This document shows positions 15,127-23,214 of a DNA stretch of 64,000 nt, piece after piece (within the stretch, counting starts at the first letter, position 1; every line of letters begins with the position of its first letter). The translations under genes and the position numbers were made by a program. The stretch comes from CAG-390 sp045636385 (GTDB lineage Bacteria > Bacillota > Clostridia > Oscillospirales > CAG-272). The notes under the pieces are model-generated. The model was not told where the DNA came from. It did no database searches and saw only the letters and a list, made by a program, of their open reading frames with translations. The stretch covers positions 49,261 to 113,260 of the forward strand of contig JAZTXK010000052.1 in assembly GCA_045636385.1 (NCBI GenBank), given 5' to 3'.

Positions 15127-17247
15127 TCAGCTAACCCAATATTCTCTCTTATCCTTCGCGTCGTAAACGCCCATAGCCGTCAGGAAGAAATTAACGTAAG
15201 CCTCCGCGCCGTGAGTGATCGCCTTTGCGGAAAGGCTCGTTCCGTCAAGCACGAAGAAGGTCTCGCCTACCTCAAAATTGGTAGCCTGAATGCCGTACTT
15301 CGTCGCTTGTCTCTGCTCACAACCGCCCGTGTTGGTCAAGGCGGCGTGACCTATGCGATAATCGCCATCGGCAAGCGCGGTAGCGCTCGGATAGGTGGCA
15401 ATATTCGCAAGCAGATACTCGTTCTGCGCCTTGATGCCGTTCTCCCAAGTCTTGCCGTACTTCTTGTGCCAAGCCTTACCCATCTTGTCGATGACGCGGA
15501 AAGCCATATTGCACATATACTTCGTAGCCGACGAACCCCAAAGGAAGCCTACGCCCCAAGTCTTATCACGGTCGAAGGAATGGCAAGTGAGGAAGTACGC
15601 AGCGTCGGTATTGCTCTTGAGGATGTTGTCGAGATACTGCGATTCCACCTCGGAAAGCGCGGTCTCACCCGTGTAGTGAATCGTACCTTCTCCCGAAACC
15701 GAGAAGCCAACCTCAAAGTTTCGGTGTATCTCAACGCCGTTTGCGTTTGCCGAGTGACCGACCGTAGCGTAATCACCCGAAATACTGTAAGGATTGAGAA
15801 CGGGAACGACGATAAAATGAACGCTTCGGCGAAGCTCTGCAAGCTCGCTGTTCGCGGTGATCTCGGAAAGAGCGTGGAACATTCCGTAAATGCCGTTCCA
15901 TTCTCTGTGAATACCCGTCACGACGATGAACTTCGGCTTCCTCTCGCTCCATTCAAATCCGCTCTGATGTCTCGGCTCACGTTCCTTGAAATCGTATCTG
16001 TAAACGTGCGTTACGCCATCGGAAGATAAGCCGAGATCGGTCTTTGTAATGAAATCAGGGTGTTCTGCCATAAGAGCATCATATTTCGCATACACCTCCG
16101 CAACCGTCTTGTCGGACGATGTAAGTGCCGCCTTTTCGCTCTTGATCTCCCAAACGGGTGTCCTATCGTATATGGGACTATTCCATTCTCTCATCCAAGA
16201 AATCGCGTCAAGACCGCCCGTATCGACCGCCCCCTTCTTCAAGGCTTCAATGTCCGCGGAGTTCTGCACGGTTGCCGCTTCAAGGTCAACGATCCTATCC
16301 TCGTAGTCAGCGGGGACGAAAGCATGTCCCGTGCTCGCCCAACCGTTGCCAAAGCCACCCTCGCTCCACTTGATCTCCTCGTCAACCGTGATGATCGTCT
16401 CGCTCATATCGCCCGCAGTTACACGGATGTATGCGGTGTAGTCATTGTTGGCAAGCGTTACGCTATAAACGCCGTCCTCATCGGGAGTGGCGTATATCGC
16501 GCTCTCATAAGTGATCGAATTACCCGCCGTAAAATCGCTTTTGTAATAAAGAATATATACCGATTTCGTACCCTTCGGCATATTCTTGAAGCGCAAGGTC
16601 TGACCCTTTGCTCCGTCGGGCATCGGGATATATCCCGTTATACAGTTGCCCTCGACCTGTTCTTCGACCTTGCTTGAATTGATACGCCAGCCTTCTTTAT
16701 AGCCCTTGCCGCCCTCATAAGGCGTTCCGTCCGTGTCAACGGCGGTCTCAAGTAAGTTAGTGAACAAGGGCTGAGGCTCGCCAGACGTCAGCATATAAGC
16801 GTAGATAAAGCCGTCGGGCAGAACGTACATCTTGTTCTGATCTCCGTTTGCTTCGAGCCATTCAAGAGACTCTGCAAATTCGGGAGCAAGCTGTCCGCGC
16901 TTCGCAAGCTCGGAGGCGATAAACGATTTCATCTCTTCCCTATCCGACTCGTTAAAGTAATCGACGCCCTTTATCGGAGTATATCCATCCTCACCGTCAA
17001 AATCTCCGCGCGCTTTAGCCGAAGCAAGTGCCATTTCCACAGTTTCGGAAATCTTCTCGTTGCTGACGCCATTCCGTAAGGCATCCTCAAGCCCCGTGAT
17101 TGCGGATATGGGATGCTGATCTGCAATATCGCGGTCTTTCATAAGAGCGTGAGAGGAGATCGTTTCCGACGTTATTACTCGGATATTCTCAAGAGATGCA
17201 TTGATAGCAGGCATTTCTCTGATTTTTGCCGTGATATTTTCCATCAC
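15127..17247 (-). CDS. Phage tail-fibre-like protein with C-terminal peptidase M14-like domain
   Basis: A 706-residue two-part protein. Residues 1-120 look like clostridial prophage fibre proteins: DQHPISAITGLEDALRNG near 43 and GEDGYTPIKGVDYFNESD near 85. Residues 170-310 may form beta-rich domains. Residues about 350-690 resemble a zinc carboxypeptidase: GIHREW (445-450), NANGVEIHRNF (501-511), LTCHSFD (553-559) and ATNFEVGE (655-662), matching in order the first zinc site, the Asn-Arg pair, the zinc His and the catalytic Glu. The first motif reads H-x-E, not the usual H-x-x-E. No signal peptide. It is the last gene of an SOS-box promoter unit; a domesticated tail component is the likely origin. 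Confidence 0.72.
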   Translation of the reverse strand: MMENITAKIREMPAINASLENIRVITSETISSHALMKDRDIADQHPISAITGLEDALRNGVSNEKISETVEMALASAKARGDFDGEDGYTPIKGVDYFNESDREEMKSFIASELAKRGQLAPEFAESLEWLEANGDQNKMYVLPDGFIYAYMLTSGEPQPLFTNLLETAVDTDGTPYEGGKGYKEGWRINSSKVEEQVEGNCITGYIPMPDGAKGQTLRFKNMPKGTKSVYILYYKSDFTAGNSITYESAIYATPDEDGVYSVTLANNDYTAYIRVTAGDMSETIITVDEEIKWSEGGFGNGWASTGHAFVPADYEDRIVDLEAATVQNSADIEALKKGAVDTGGLDAISWMREWNSPIYDRTPVWEIKSEKAALTSSDKTVAEVYAKYDALMAEHPDFITKTDLGLSSDGVTHVYRYDFKEREPRHQSGFEWSERKPKFIVVTGIHREWNGIYGMFHALSEITANSELAELRRSVHFIVVPVLNPYSISGDYATVGHSANANGVEIHRNFEVGFSVSGEGTIHYTGETALSEVESQYLDNILKSNTDAAYFLTCHSFDRDKTWGVGFLWGSSATKYMCNMAFRVIDKMGKAWHKKYGKTWENGIKAQNEYLLANIATYPSATALADGDYRIGHAALTNTGGCEQRQATKYGIQATNFEVGETFFVLDGTSLSAKAITHGAEAYVNFFLTAMGVYDAKDKREYWVS

Positions 17248-17558
17248 AGCACCTCCCTTGAAAGCGTCGGAGCGACTTCTATAATGCCAAGGTCAACGCC
17301 AACGACGTTTCCGTTGCCGTATTTACAGCGAACGTTCACTCTGACTCTGTTAGGAAGTCCGAACGTTTCCTCCTGAGTCAGCGGCACGAGAAAGAGCGAC
17401 TCCTCCTCGTCGTATTTGATCTCATCGCAAGCCAGCGTTTTGCGGATAGCATTACCGATACATACCTCAACGTCCAAAAAGCTCTCCGCAGTCGCGACAC
17501 CTCGATCGGTATCGATCTTTATCGGCAAGCTGTAAGAGTCGCCCTTCATCATCGGCAT
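17244..17558 (-). CDS. Small phage baseplate/tail-associated protein (BppU N-terminal-like)
   Basis: A 104-residue protein (starting MPMMKGDSYSLPIKIDTDRG) with an all-beta profile and a DVEVCIGNAIRKTL segment. It resembles the small protein or N-terminal domain found before tail-fibre genes in Gram-positive phages, where it docks the fibre to the baseplate. Its stop overlaps the start of the fibre-like gene by four bases, showing translational coupling, and its own start overlaps the preceding 27-codon frame. Homology is judged by eye and is tentative. Confidence 0.6.
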   Translation of the reverse strand: MPMMKGDSYSLPIKIDTDRGVATAESFLDVEVCIGNAIRKTLACDEIKYDEEESLFLVPLTQEETFGLPNRVRVNVRCKYGNGNVVGVDLGIIEVAPTLSREVL

Positions 17559-17632
17559 CCACCTCCAACCGGCTTCAAGCCCTTGAGATAAATATTGATC
17601 CTTTTGATACTTTGAATAATAAATCTTTTCAT
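17549..17632 (-). CDS. Possible 27-residue leader peptide or micro-protein
   Basis: A short frame beginning MKRFIIQSIKRINIYLKG, basic and amphipathic, with a good ribosome binding site (GAAAGGA) 7 bases before its ATG. Its TGA overlaps the start codons of the next gene (CGATGATG), so translation could be coupled. It is the first frame downstream of the SOS-type promoter. No family is recognised; it may only be a translational leader. Confidence 0.42.
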   Translation of the reverse strand: MKRFIIQSIKRINIYLKGLKPVGGGCR

Positions 17633-17739
17633 AAAAAATCCTTTCGTTTTATATTTGTCCGAACGCCTAGCCATCCGATCGCCCGACACGACCAAATTTT
17701 TGTCCGGATATTATCTGTTTTGAGACTGATTACATAAAC

Positions 17740-17768
17740 ATTATATCTCAATCCAGCCCAAAAGTCAA
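17740..17768 (-). promoter_or_regulatory. Promoter of the phage-derived cassette
   Basis: Minus-strand TTGACT and TATAAT with a 17-bp spacer. The start point near 17733 gives a GC-rich leader of about 100 bases with repeated TCCGGACAAA/TTCGGACAAA blocks before the first ATG at 17632. Confidence 0.8.
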
Positions 17769-17780
17769 GAACATTTGTTC
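17769..17780. promoter_or_regulatory. LexA/SOS box abutting the -35 element
   Basis: The palindrome GAACATTTGTTC fits the GAAC-N4-GTTC core of the Gram-positive LexA (DinR) operator; the four inner bases also fit the R-N-R-Y rule. The flanking bases are A and T instead of the consensus C and G. It lies immediately upstream of the -35 hexamer, so bound LexA would block RNA polymerase and DNA damage should induce the cassette. Confidence 0.72.
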
Positions 17781-17886
17781 TATTTTTATACAAATCTCCC
17801 TTGTTAACAATGGAACCGCTCTAAAACATATTGAGTATAGTTGAACGTCAACAATAATGTAAATCAGATTAAAACTTACCAAAAAG

Positions 17887-17920
17887 CGCGAACCGTTTCG
17901 TCATTCGAAAACGGTTCGCG
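17887..17920 (-). terminator. Intrinsic terminator at the end of the ABC island
   Basis: A 12-bp stem (CGCGAACCGTTT and complement) followed on the minus strand by CTTTTTGG. It lies 16 bases after the stop of the ATPase fragment and ends transcription of the ABC transporter operon. Confidence 0.8.
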
Positions 17921-17935
17921 TTTGTTTATATGTTT

Positions 17936-18247
17936 TTAAATCCAAGAGCCATCCTTCATCTGCAGAACGGTGTCGGCTTGTTCTGCGACGGAGGGGTCGT
18001 GGGTGACTATGATGACGGTGCAGGCGTCGTCGTGGGCGAGGGAGCAGAGGATCTTGACTATGTTTGCGGTGTTTGTAGAATCGAGATTACCCGTCGGCTC
18101 GTCGGCGAGGATGATCTTGCATCCCTGTGCGAGAGTACGCGCGATCGCAACTCTCTGCTGTTCGCCGTCTGAGAGGTGGGCGGGCAAGAGGTTGTCGTAG
18201 TTTGCTGAAAGCTCGACCCTCTCGCGAACTTTTATAGTTATATCAAT
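17936..18247 (-). pseudogene. Truncated ABC transporter ATPase (C-terminal remnant)
   Basis: About 100 codons matching the second half of the complete ATPase at 20152-20811: the frame reads VRERVELSANYD, the signature LSDGEQQRVAIA, Walker B IILADEPTGNLD and the switch His in VTHDPSVAEQ. By eye the two copies agree at close to nine bases in ten. The Walker A half is missing and no start codon is seen, since an in-frame TAA lies just upstream near 18263. The signature Gly of LSGGE has become Asp. It is the residue of a duplication or of a second copy of the operon. Confidence 0.85.
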
Positions 18248-18257
18248 ATAGGTAGCA

Positions 18258-18848
18258 TTATACTTTTAGTATATCGGCAAAATTCAATCTACAGGATTTA
18301 CATACCGCGTCTTCGGCAGAAACCGTGTGTCCGCACACGGGGCATTTGAATTCCTTCCCCTCGGTTATCGGGAACTTGAGCGGATATTTCAATCCGCGTA
18401 CGAAAAAGACTCTGTCGCCCTCGTCGTAGTGCAAGCCGTCCATAATATAACTTTTTATTTTGTAAGATACCGTGAACTTCTCGCCGCTATCTTTTTCGAA
18501 AGTCACCGAGCGAACGTTTTCAACGTCAAAACGATTGCTCATGTAAGCCTTTCTCAACTCGTCGTAAAGAGCATTGTCGGTCGCGAGCGAAACGCTTGCG
18601 TAAAAGCTTTTTGAGAGCAATATCTTGTGCGCTGAAAACGGAAAAAACGGAATAATACAAAGAAGGAGGATGAGATAATTGCTGAGATCCGCAAATGAAC
18701 GCTCGGTCGAAATTACAAAAACAAGAAATGCGGCAATTACAAGCGCAATCCACACCGCTGTCAGGACAAGGGTCCTGTAATACCTTTTATTGCCGAGAGC
18801 AATAAAACGCGCTTCGATCTTCTGATCAAGCTTATTTTTCATTTTCAT
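18258..18848 (-). CDS. Membrane protein with C-terminal zinc ribbon, unknown function
   Basis: A 196-residue protein with two membrane helices (about residues 25-47 and 56-75), a cytoplasmic region of roughly 100 residues and a C-terminal zinc-ribbon knuckle (CPVCGHTV then CKSCRLNF, near 168-188). The start is ATG at 18848 with GAAGGAGA upstream; an alternative ATG lies two codons later. It overlaps the preceding membrane gene by four bases and is probably co-transcribed with the ABC transporter. No family is recognised. It may act as an accessory or regulatory subunit of the transporter. Confidence 0.65.
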   Translation of the reverse strand: MKMKNKLDQKIEARFIALGNKRYYRTLVLTAVWIALVIAAFLVFVISTERSFADLSNYLILLLCIIPFFPFSAHKILLSKSFYASVSLATDNALYDELRKAYMSNRFDVENVRSVTFEKDSGEKFTVSYKIKSYIMDGLHYDEGDRVFFVRGLKYPLKFPITEGKEFKCPVCGHTVSAEDAVCKSCRLNFADILKV

Positions 18849-19495
18849 TCTCCTTCGCTTTTGTTAAAATCATAAAAACGCTTCTTTTCATTCATACAGC
18901 CTTCAAGATATTTTGTGTGACGAATGATCTCTTTTTTGAGCTTTTTGTAAAGTAACAGGCAATATATGCAGAAATATAAGCAATATATGAGCAAAAATAC
19001 GCCGATATCTACCATTTCGGCGTTACCGTTTAGCATAACGGCTTCGAATTTGCCAAGCGGCTCAAGATAAAACAGAGTATACAAATGATAGGTCGCCGGA
19101 GAGGTGATAACGCCGCATTGCGTTATTGATAGCGGTATCAGACCGATCACGAAGCGCGCTATCTCCCCAACGCCGACCCATTTTATCATCTTGCGAATCC
19201 AAACACGAGGGCTGTCGGCAAGCGAAAAATGCTTCGGTACAAAATGCCTTATGTACTGAAATATGAGTAAAACGGGGATCACGGCGCAGATAGGAATGTA
19301 AATAAATATCGACTGCAAAATAAGATACATCGAGCTTGCCGCGAGCTTCGAGATAAAATAATAAATGCAGGAAACAAGATAATAAGCCATAAAGTTCGCG
19401 AGTATCACAATAAATGCATATTTCAGCACATCATAAAGCTCGACTTCTTTTTGGGCATAAAAATCTCTTTCATTTACAAGGTCTTTTTGTGCCAT
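18845..19495 (-). CDS. Multi-pass membrane protein, paralogue of the adjacent upstream gene
   Basis: About 216 residues with four predicted membrane helices. It shares with the upstream protein a central GEIARFVIGLIP segment (GEIIRFILATLP there), a LFYLEPLGKFEAV/WFYLMPEKRLEVI segment, an aromatic last helix and a lysine-rich tail. ATG at 19495 has GAGG six bases upstream; an in-frame GTG at 19507 overlaps the previous stop. No database family comes to mind. Position inside the ABC operon suggests a role linked to the transporter, for example immunity or a chaperone; this is speculation. Confidence 0.65.
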   Translation of the reverse strand: MAQKDLVNERDFYAQKEVELYDVLKYAFIVILANFMAYYLVSCIYYFISKLAASSMYLILQSIFIYIPICAVIPVLLIFQYIRHFVPKHFSLADSPRVWIRKMIKWVGVGEIARFVIGLIPLSITQCGVITSPATYHLYTLFYLEPLGKFEAVMLNGNAEMVDIGVFLLIYCLYFCIYCLLLYKKLKKEIIRHTKYLEGCMNEKKRFYDFNKSEGE

Positions 19496-19503
19496 CCGAA
19501 ACC

Positions 19504-20133
19504 TCACTTAACGCTATCGTAATCCATTCTGATTTTGACTTCATTCTTTTTCTTAACTTCGTTTTCTTTCCAAAGCTGTTTGAAAATCAGGAACAAAACG
19601 GCGATGGTGATAGCGAAATAGATTAAATAGATCAAGAAGAAAAGCGCATTGTCGGTAAATGAATATCCAGACTTGCGTATTACTTCAAGGCGCTTTTCCG
19701 GCATAAGATAAAACCAATCATATACAAGATTTGCGGGCATAGCAAAAAATCCGTCAAAAAATCGATAACCGAACATGCTTCCGGGTTTGGTAGGTAGAGT
19801 TGCCAAGATAAATCTGATTATCTCGCCCGGCAAAACCAATAAACAAAAGTTTTTGAATATCACCTTGATGCTGTCTGCGTTTTCTATATCGGAAACAAAA
19901 ATATCAGGCAGTTTGCTTCTGAAATATAAAAATGTAACGAGGCAGGTGACTCCAATTCCAATGATGGCAAAAATTACGGCAAAAAGTCTGTAATTTTTGA
20001 TGATAATATTGCGATCGTTAGATTTCGACAAGATTGACATAATCAAAATAATCGCAACCGAGCCCAGGAGGTTGGCTCCTAACATAGTGACGAAATAAAC
20101 GATCTTGTCACGCGCAGTTATTTTATTTTTCAT
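19504..20133 (-). CDS. Multi-pass membrane protein of unknown function
   Basis: A 209-residue protein with four membrane helices (roughly residues 13-33, 48-70, 90-108, 160-183) and a charged C-terminal tail (KENEVKKKNEVKIR). It is paralogous to the next gene. The start at 20133 follows the ATPase stop by 18 bases with only a weak ribosome binding site. The ABC ATPase, these two proteins and the zinc-ribbon protein form one run of co-directional genes. Function unknown. Confidence 0.65.
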   Translation of the reverse strand: MKNKITARDKIVYFVTMLGANLLGSVAIILIMSILSKSNDRNIIIKNYRLFAVIFAIIGIGVTCLVTFLYFRSKLPDIFVSDIENADSIKVIFKNFCLLVLPGEIIRFILATLPTKPGSMFGYRFFDGFFAMPANLVYDWFYLMPEKRLEVIRKSGYSFTDNALFFLIYLIYFAITIAVLFLIFKQLWKENEVKKKNEVKIRMDYDSVK

Positions 20134-20151
20134 CGTTCTTGCATAATATGT

Positions 20152-20811
20152 TTATATCCACGCGCCGTCCTTCATCTGGAGGACGGTGTCGGCTTGCTCG
20201 GCGACTGCGGGGTCGTGGGTGACTATGATGACGGTGCAGCCGTCGTCGTGGGCGAGGGAGCAGAGTATCTTGACTATGTTGGCGGTGTTGGTGGAGTCAA
20301 GGTTGCCCGTCGGCTCGTCGGCGAGGATGATCTTGCAGCCCTGCGCAAGAGTGCGTGCGATCGCCACACGCTGCTGCTCGCCGCCCGAGAGGTGTGCGGG
20401 AAGACGCTTGTCGTACGCGGGTGAAAGCTCAACGCGCTCGCGCATCTTGACTGCAAGCGCCACCGCGTCCTTTTTCGAGGTCTTCTTGAGATCGAGCGGG
20501 TACATAATATTCTCCTGCACGGTCAGAAGCGGAAAGAGATTGTAATTCTGATAGATAACGCTGACAGAATCGCGGCGGAGACGGTTTCTGTTCCACTCCT
20601 TTGTGGACTTGCCGTCGATGATGATCTCGCCCTCGGAGGGCACGTCGAGTCCCGCCATCAGCGAGAGCAAGGTGGTCTTGCCCGAGCCCGACTTGCCGAC
20701 GATGGCGTAGCACTTGCCGGGTTCAAAATCATAAGATACACCGTCCACCGCGCGAACGGTCTGATACTTTCCTCTGTAACTGTAAGATACGTTTTTAAGC
20801 GAAATACTCAT
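20152..20811 (-). CDS. ABC transporter ATP-binding protein (MacB/LolD/FtsE type)
   Basis: A complete 219-residue ATPase powering the FtsX-like permeases encoded just upstream. Motifs in order: Walker A GKSGSGKTTL (about 38-47), Q-loop in VIYQNYNLFPLLTV, signature LSGGEQQRVAIA, Walker B IILADEPTGNLD and switch His in VTHDPAVAEQ. The start codon overlaps the permease stop by one base (TAATG). MacB-type systems do not move substrates through the membrane directly but drive periplasmic or extracellular steps, often exporting or expelling peptides and antimicrobials. Confidence 0.92.
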   Translation of the reverse strand: MSISLKNVSYSYRGKYQTVRAVDGVSYDFEPGKCYAIVGKSGSGKTTLLSLMAGLDVPSEGEIIIDGKSTKEWNRNRLRRDSVSVIYQNYNLFPLLTVQENIMYPLDLKKTSKKDAVALAVKMRERVELSPAYDKRLPAHLSGGEQQRVAIARTLAQGCKIILADEPTGNLDSTNTANIVKILCSLAHDDGCTVIIVTHDPAVAEQADTVLQMKDGAWI

Positions 20812-23207
20812 TATTCATCCTCCTTAATGGTTGTGAGAAGTTTTTTACTCATAAATATTGCAAGTGCAAGACTGAGGGCGACGAAGTATGTGACAGCGAA
20901 TATCGCAAGGTTATTTATCGGATTCCACTTATAATATGCACCGCCGATGGCTATGCCGAGAATGATACATATCATTTGCTCGAGAATGAAGCCGAAGTAA
21001 AGTCTGAAATTCGATTCACCGACCGTTCGCATCAGCAGAATATCCTTCTTGCGTCGGCGGATCATAAGGAATCCGATAAGGAATCCCGAAATAACCGAGA
21101 GAGCAACGACGATCAGCGTGATGGTGCGGTTGAATTTGATGCTGTCTTCAAGTATGGCTGTCAGATCAAACAAAGCATCATCGTTAATATCGAGAGCATG
21201 CTCATAGAATTCACTATACACAACATTCGCATAGAATCCCCAATGAAGCTTTTCGGTAAGCGAAGCAGGCTCGAGAAAGCAGAGCTTTGCTTTTTCGCGG
21301 AATTCCTCAAGACGGGTGTTGTCAGCAAGCGTTGCGCTCAGCGACCAAATGATAGGCATTGTGTCAATTTCCTCAACTATCTTTGTAACGATCGGAAGCG
21401 GGCAGTAAATACTCAACGCGTCTCCGCCGGTATAAGTTCCGGCAATCTTGAGTGTGCATTGATATTCGGCTCTCTCACCACCCTGTACGAGTTCTCCGTT
21501 TATGTAGGTAGATGTCACAGGGCCCAAGAACACAAGATCTGACTTGCCGTTACCGTTATCATAATCCTCAGCCTTTGACTCGGGAATTAGGCAAACCAAG
21601 TCTTCACCTTCGAATATACTTTCGTCATATCCCTCTTTCCACGTGATCACACAGCCATAGTCCGGCAAAAGCTGTTTATCGCTGGAAAGCGAGGGCATAC
21701 CATACAAAAGAGGATTCTTAAATTTGTTTCCGTTGACAGTGTCTATCAGCACTTGCATCTTTACCTGAACATCTTTTACATATTCCGCCAATGATAATTC
21801 AGCAGAAGGTTTCGAGGGCTTTATCCGCCTTGCCTCATTAATATCTTTCGCGGCAGATACATCATAGAACTTTATGGGTTCTTCCTTGGTAAATAAATCA
21901 TAAACCCATTCATCGACCGCAAAAAGACCGTCATTAGCTATTAAAGGATCAGCGACAGTTATAGTGATCGGCACAGATTTCCAAGTTTCTTCATAATGGT
22001 TCAATTCCGCTTCGTTAGTCGCTTGCAGTGCGCAAATAATTGCCGAAACCACAACTGCGAAAAGCACAACTGCAATAGCGCGAACGGGCGAGCGTCTTAT
22101 TTGATTTATGGTAAGCTTTATCGCTCTGATTCCGCACATTCGGAAAAGCAGAATATATATAATCGGTATCACAATCAGCAGGACTGCGACAATTGCAAAA
22201 ATTTTAATTAATAAAATCGCTGTGCGGTTAAAGCTTTCTATTTCTTCACATTCTTCGCGTGCGGCAGCAAAGTCTAACCCCTCGACGCCGCTTATATCCA
22301 GTTCTGCATAACCCGCGGATAACGTTGAGCTATGCGAACGGTTTACTATTGTCAGTTCATCATAAGATTGTGACGGATCGTCCGAGAGATTCGAATAGAG
22401 AACGCTTGCTTTTTCACGGAATTCATCAAAAAGCAGATTGTCCGCGATCGTTGCGCTTATCAAATCGGGAAGAAAGTCTAAACCCAAATTTTCATACACC
22501 TGTTCTATAATAGAAAGCGGGCAGTAACAGCTTACTTCGTCGCCTGCGGTATATGTGCCGACTATTTTAAGCGTACATGAGTATGTCGTCGACTCTCTGA
22601 CAATGTTGCCATCTTCCAATTTTAACACACTATTGAAGAAATAGAGCAAAGCCTCACCGCTTCCGTTGTCGTAAGCATCAAGCTTGCTTTCGGGAACAAG
22701 GCAAACGAGCTCTTCGCCCCCGAAAACGCTTTCGTTATATCCCTCGAACCACGTAACCTTACTTCCGTTTTCGGGAAGAAGCTGTTCGTCGGATGAAAGC
22801 GACGTAATGCCGATCAGCTCCGGGGTCACGCTCGCGGTTAGATCCTTGGCAATCTCGTCATTTATCAATAGGATGCTTTCAGACATTCTGATCCGCACGT
22901 CTTTCAGATATTCAGACAAAGAAATCTGTGTTGCTTCATGGTTTTCGGATGATGTATCCTGAATTTCCACAGGATTTTTTCCGGTAAACAGATCAATCGT
23001 CCAACTCGGAATAGCAGACGTTTTACCGTCCTCCGACTCAACAGGATTCGCCGTCACTGTGATAGGTTTGGAGCGGTATTCTTCATACAAGCGGTTTAAA
23101 TTTTTATTGTTGTTCACGCAAATAACAGCGAGAGTTATAGACGCAATCACTAACAACGCGACAATGATAATTCGTATCAGTTTCAGAATTTTAATTGCTT
23201 TAGACAT
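20811..23207 (-). CDS. FtsX-like ABC permease, fused tandem-duplicate form
   Basis: A 798-residue permease made of two homologous units. Unit 1: helix (8-28), extracellular domain with SLSEYLKDVRIRM, TSLSSDEQLLPE, TWFEGYNESVFGGEELVCL and TLKIVGTYTAGDE, then one helix (about 333-355). It joins directly to unit 2: helix near 380-396, the same extracellular motifs (SLAEYVKDVQVKM, PSLSSDKQLLPD) and three C-terminal helices with the MRTVGESNFRLYFGF coupling segment. Unit 1 lacks the last two helices of an FtsX unit. Unit 2 is very similar to the separate 457-residue permease at 25249-26622. The usual MacB-type permease has four helices; this has six. Confidence 0.88.
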   Translation of the reverse strand: MSKAIKILKLIRIIIVALLVIASITLAVICVNNNKNLNRLYEEYRSKPITVTANPVESEDGKTSAIPSWTIDLFTGKNPVEIQDTSSENHEATQISLSEYLKDVRIRMSESILLINDEIAKDLTASVTPELIGITSLSSDEQLLPENGSKVTWFEGYNESVFGGEELVCLVPESKLDAYDNGSGEALLYFFNSVLKLEDGNIVRESTTYSCTLKIVGTYTAGDEVSCYCPLSIIEQVYENLGLDFLPDLISATIADNLLFDEFREKASVLYSNLSDDPSQSYDELTIVNRSHSSTLSAGYAELDISGVEGLDFAAAREECEEIESFNRTAILLIKIFAIVAVLLIVIPIIYILLFRMCGIRAIKLTINQIRRSPVRAIAVVLFAVVVSAIICALQATNEAELNHYEETWKSVPITITVADPLIANDGLFAVDEWVYDLFTKEEPIKFYDVSAAKDINEARRIKPSKPSAELSLAEYVKDVQVKMQVLIDTVNGNKFKNPLLYGMPSLSSDKQLLPDYGCVITWKEGYDESIFEGEDLVCLIPESKAEDYDNGNGKSDLVFLGPVTSTYINGELVQGGERAEYQCTLKIAGTYTGGDALSIYCPLPIVTKIVEEIDTMPIIWSLSATLADNTRLEEFREKAKLCFLEPASLTEKLHWGFYANVVYSEFYEHALDINDDALFDLTAILEDSIKFNRTITLIVVALSVISGFLIGFLMIRRRKKDILLMRTVGESNFRLYFGFILEQMICIILGIAIGGAYYKWNPINNLAIFAVTYFVALSLALAIFMSKKLLTTIKEDE

Positions 23208-23214
23208 TATTTCT

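Noticed and set aside
15127..17632. Complete prophage
   Set aside because: Only fibre-like and baseplate-like frames are present; no integrase, portal, capsid, terminase, holin or lysin is found on either side.
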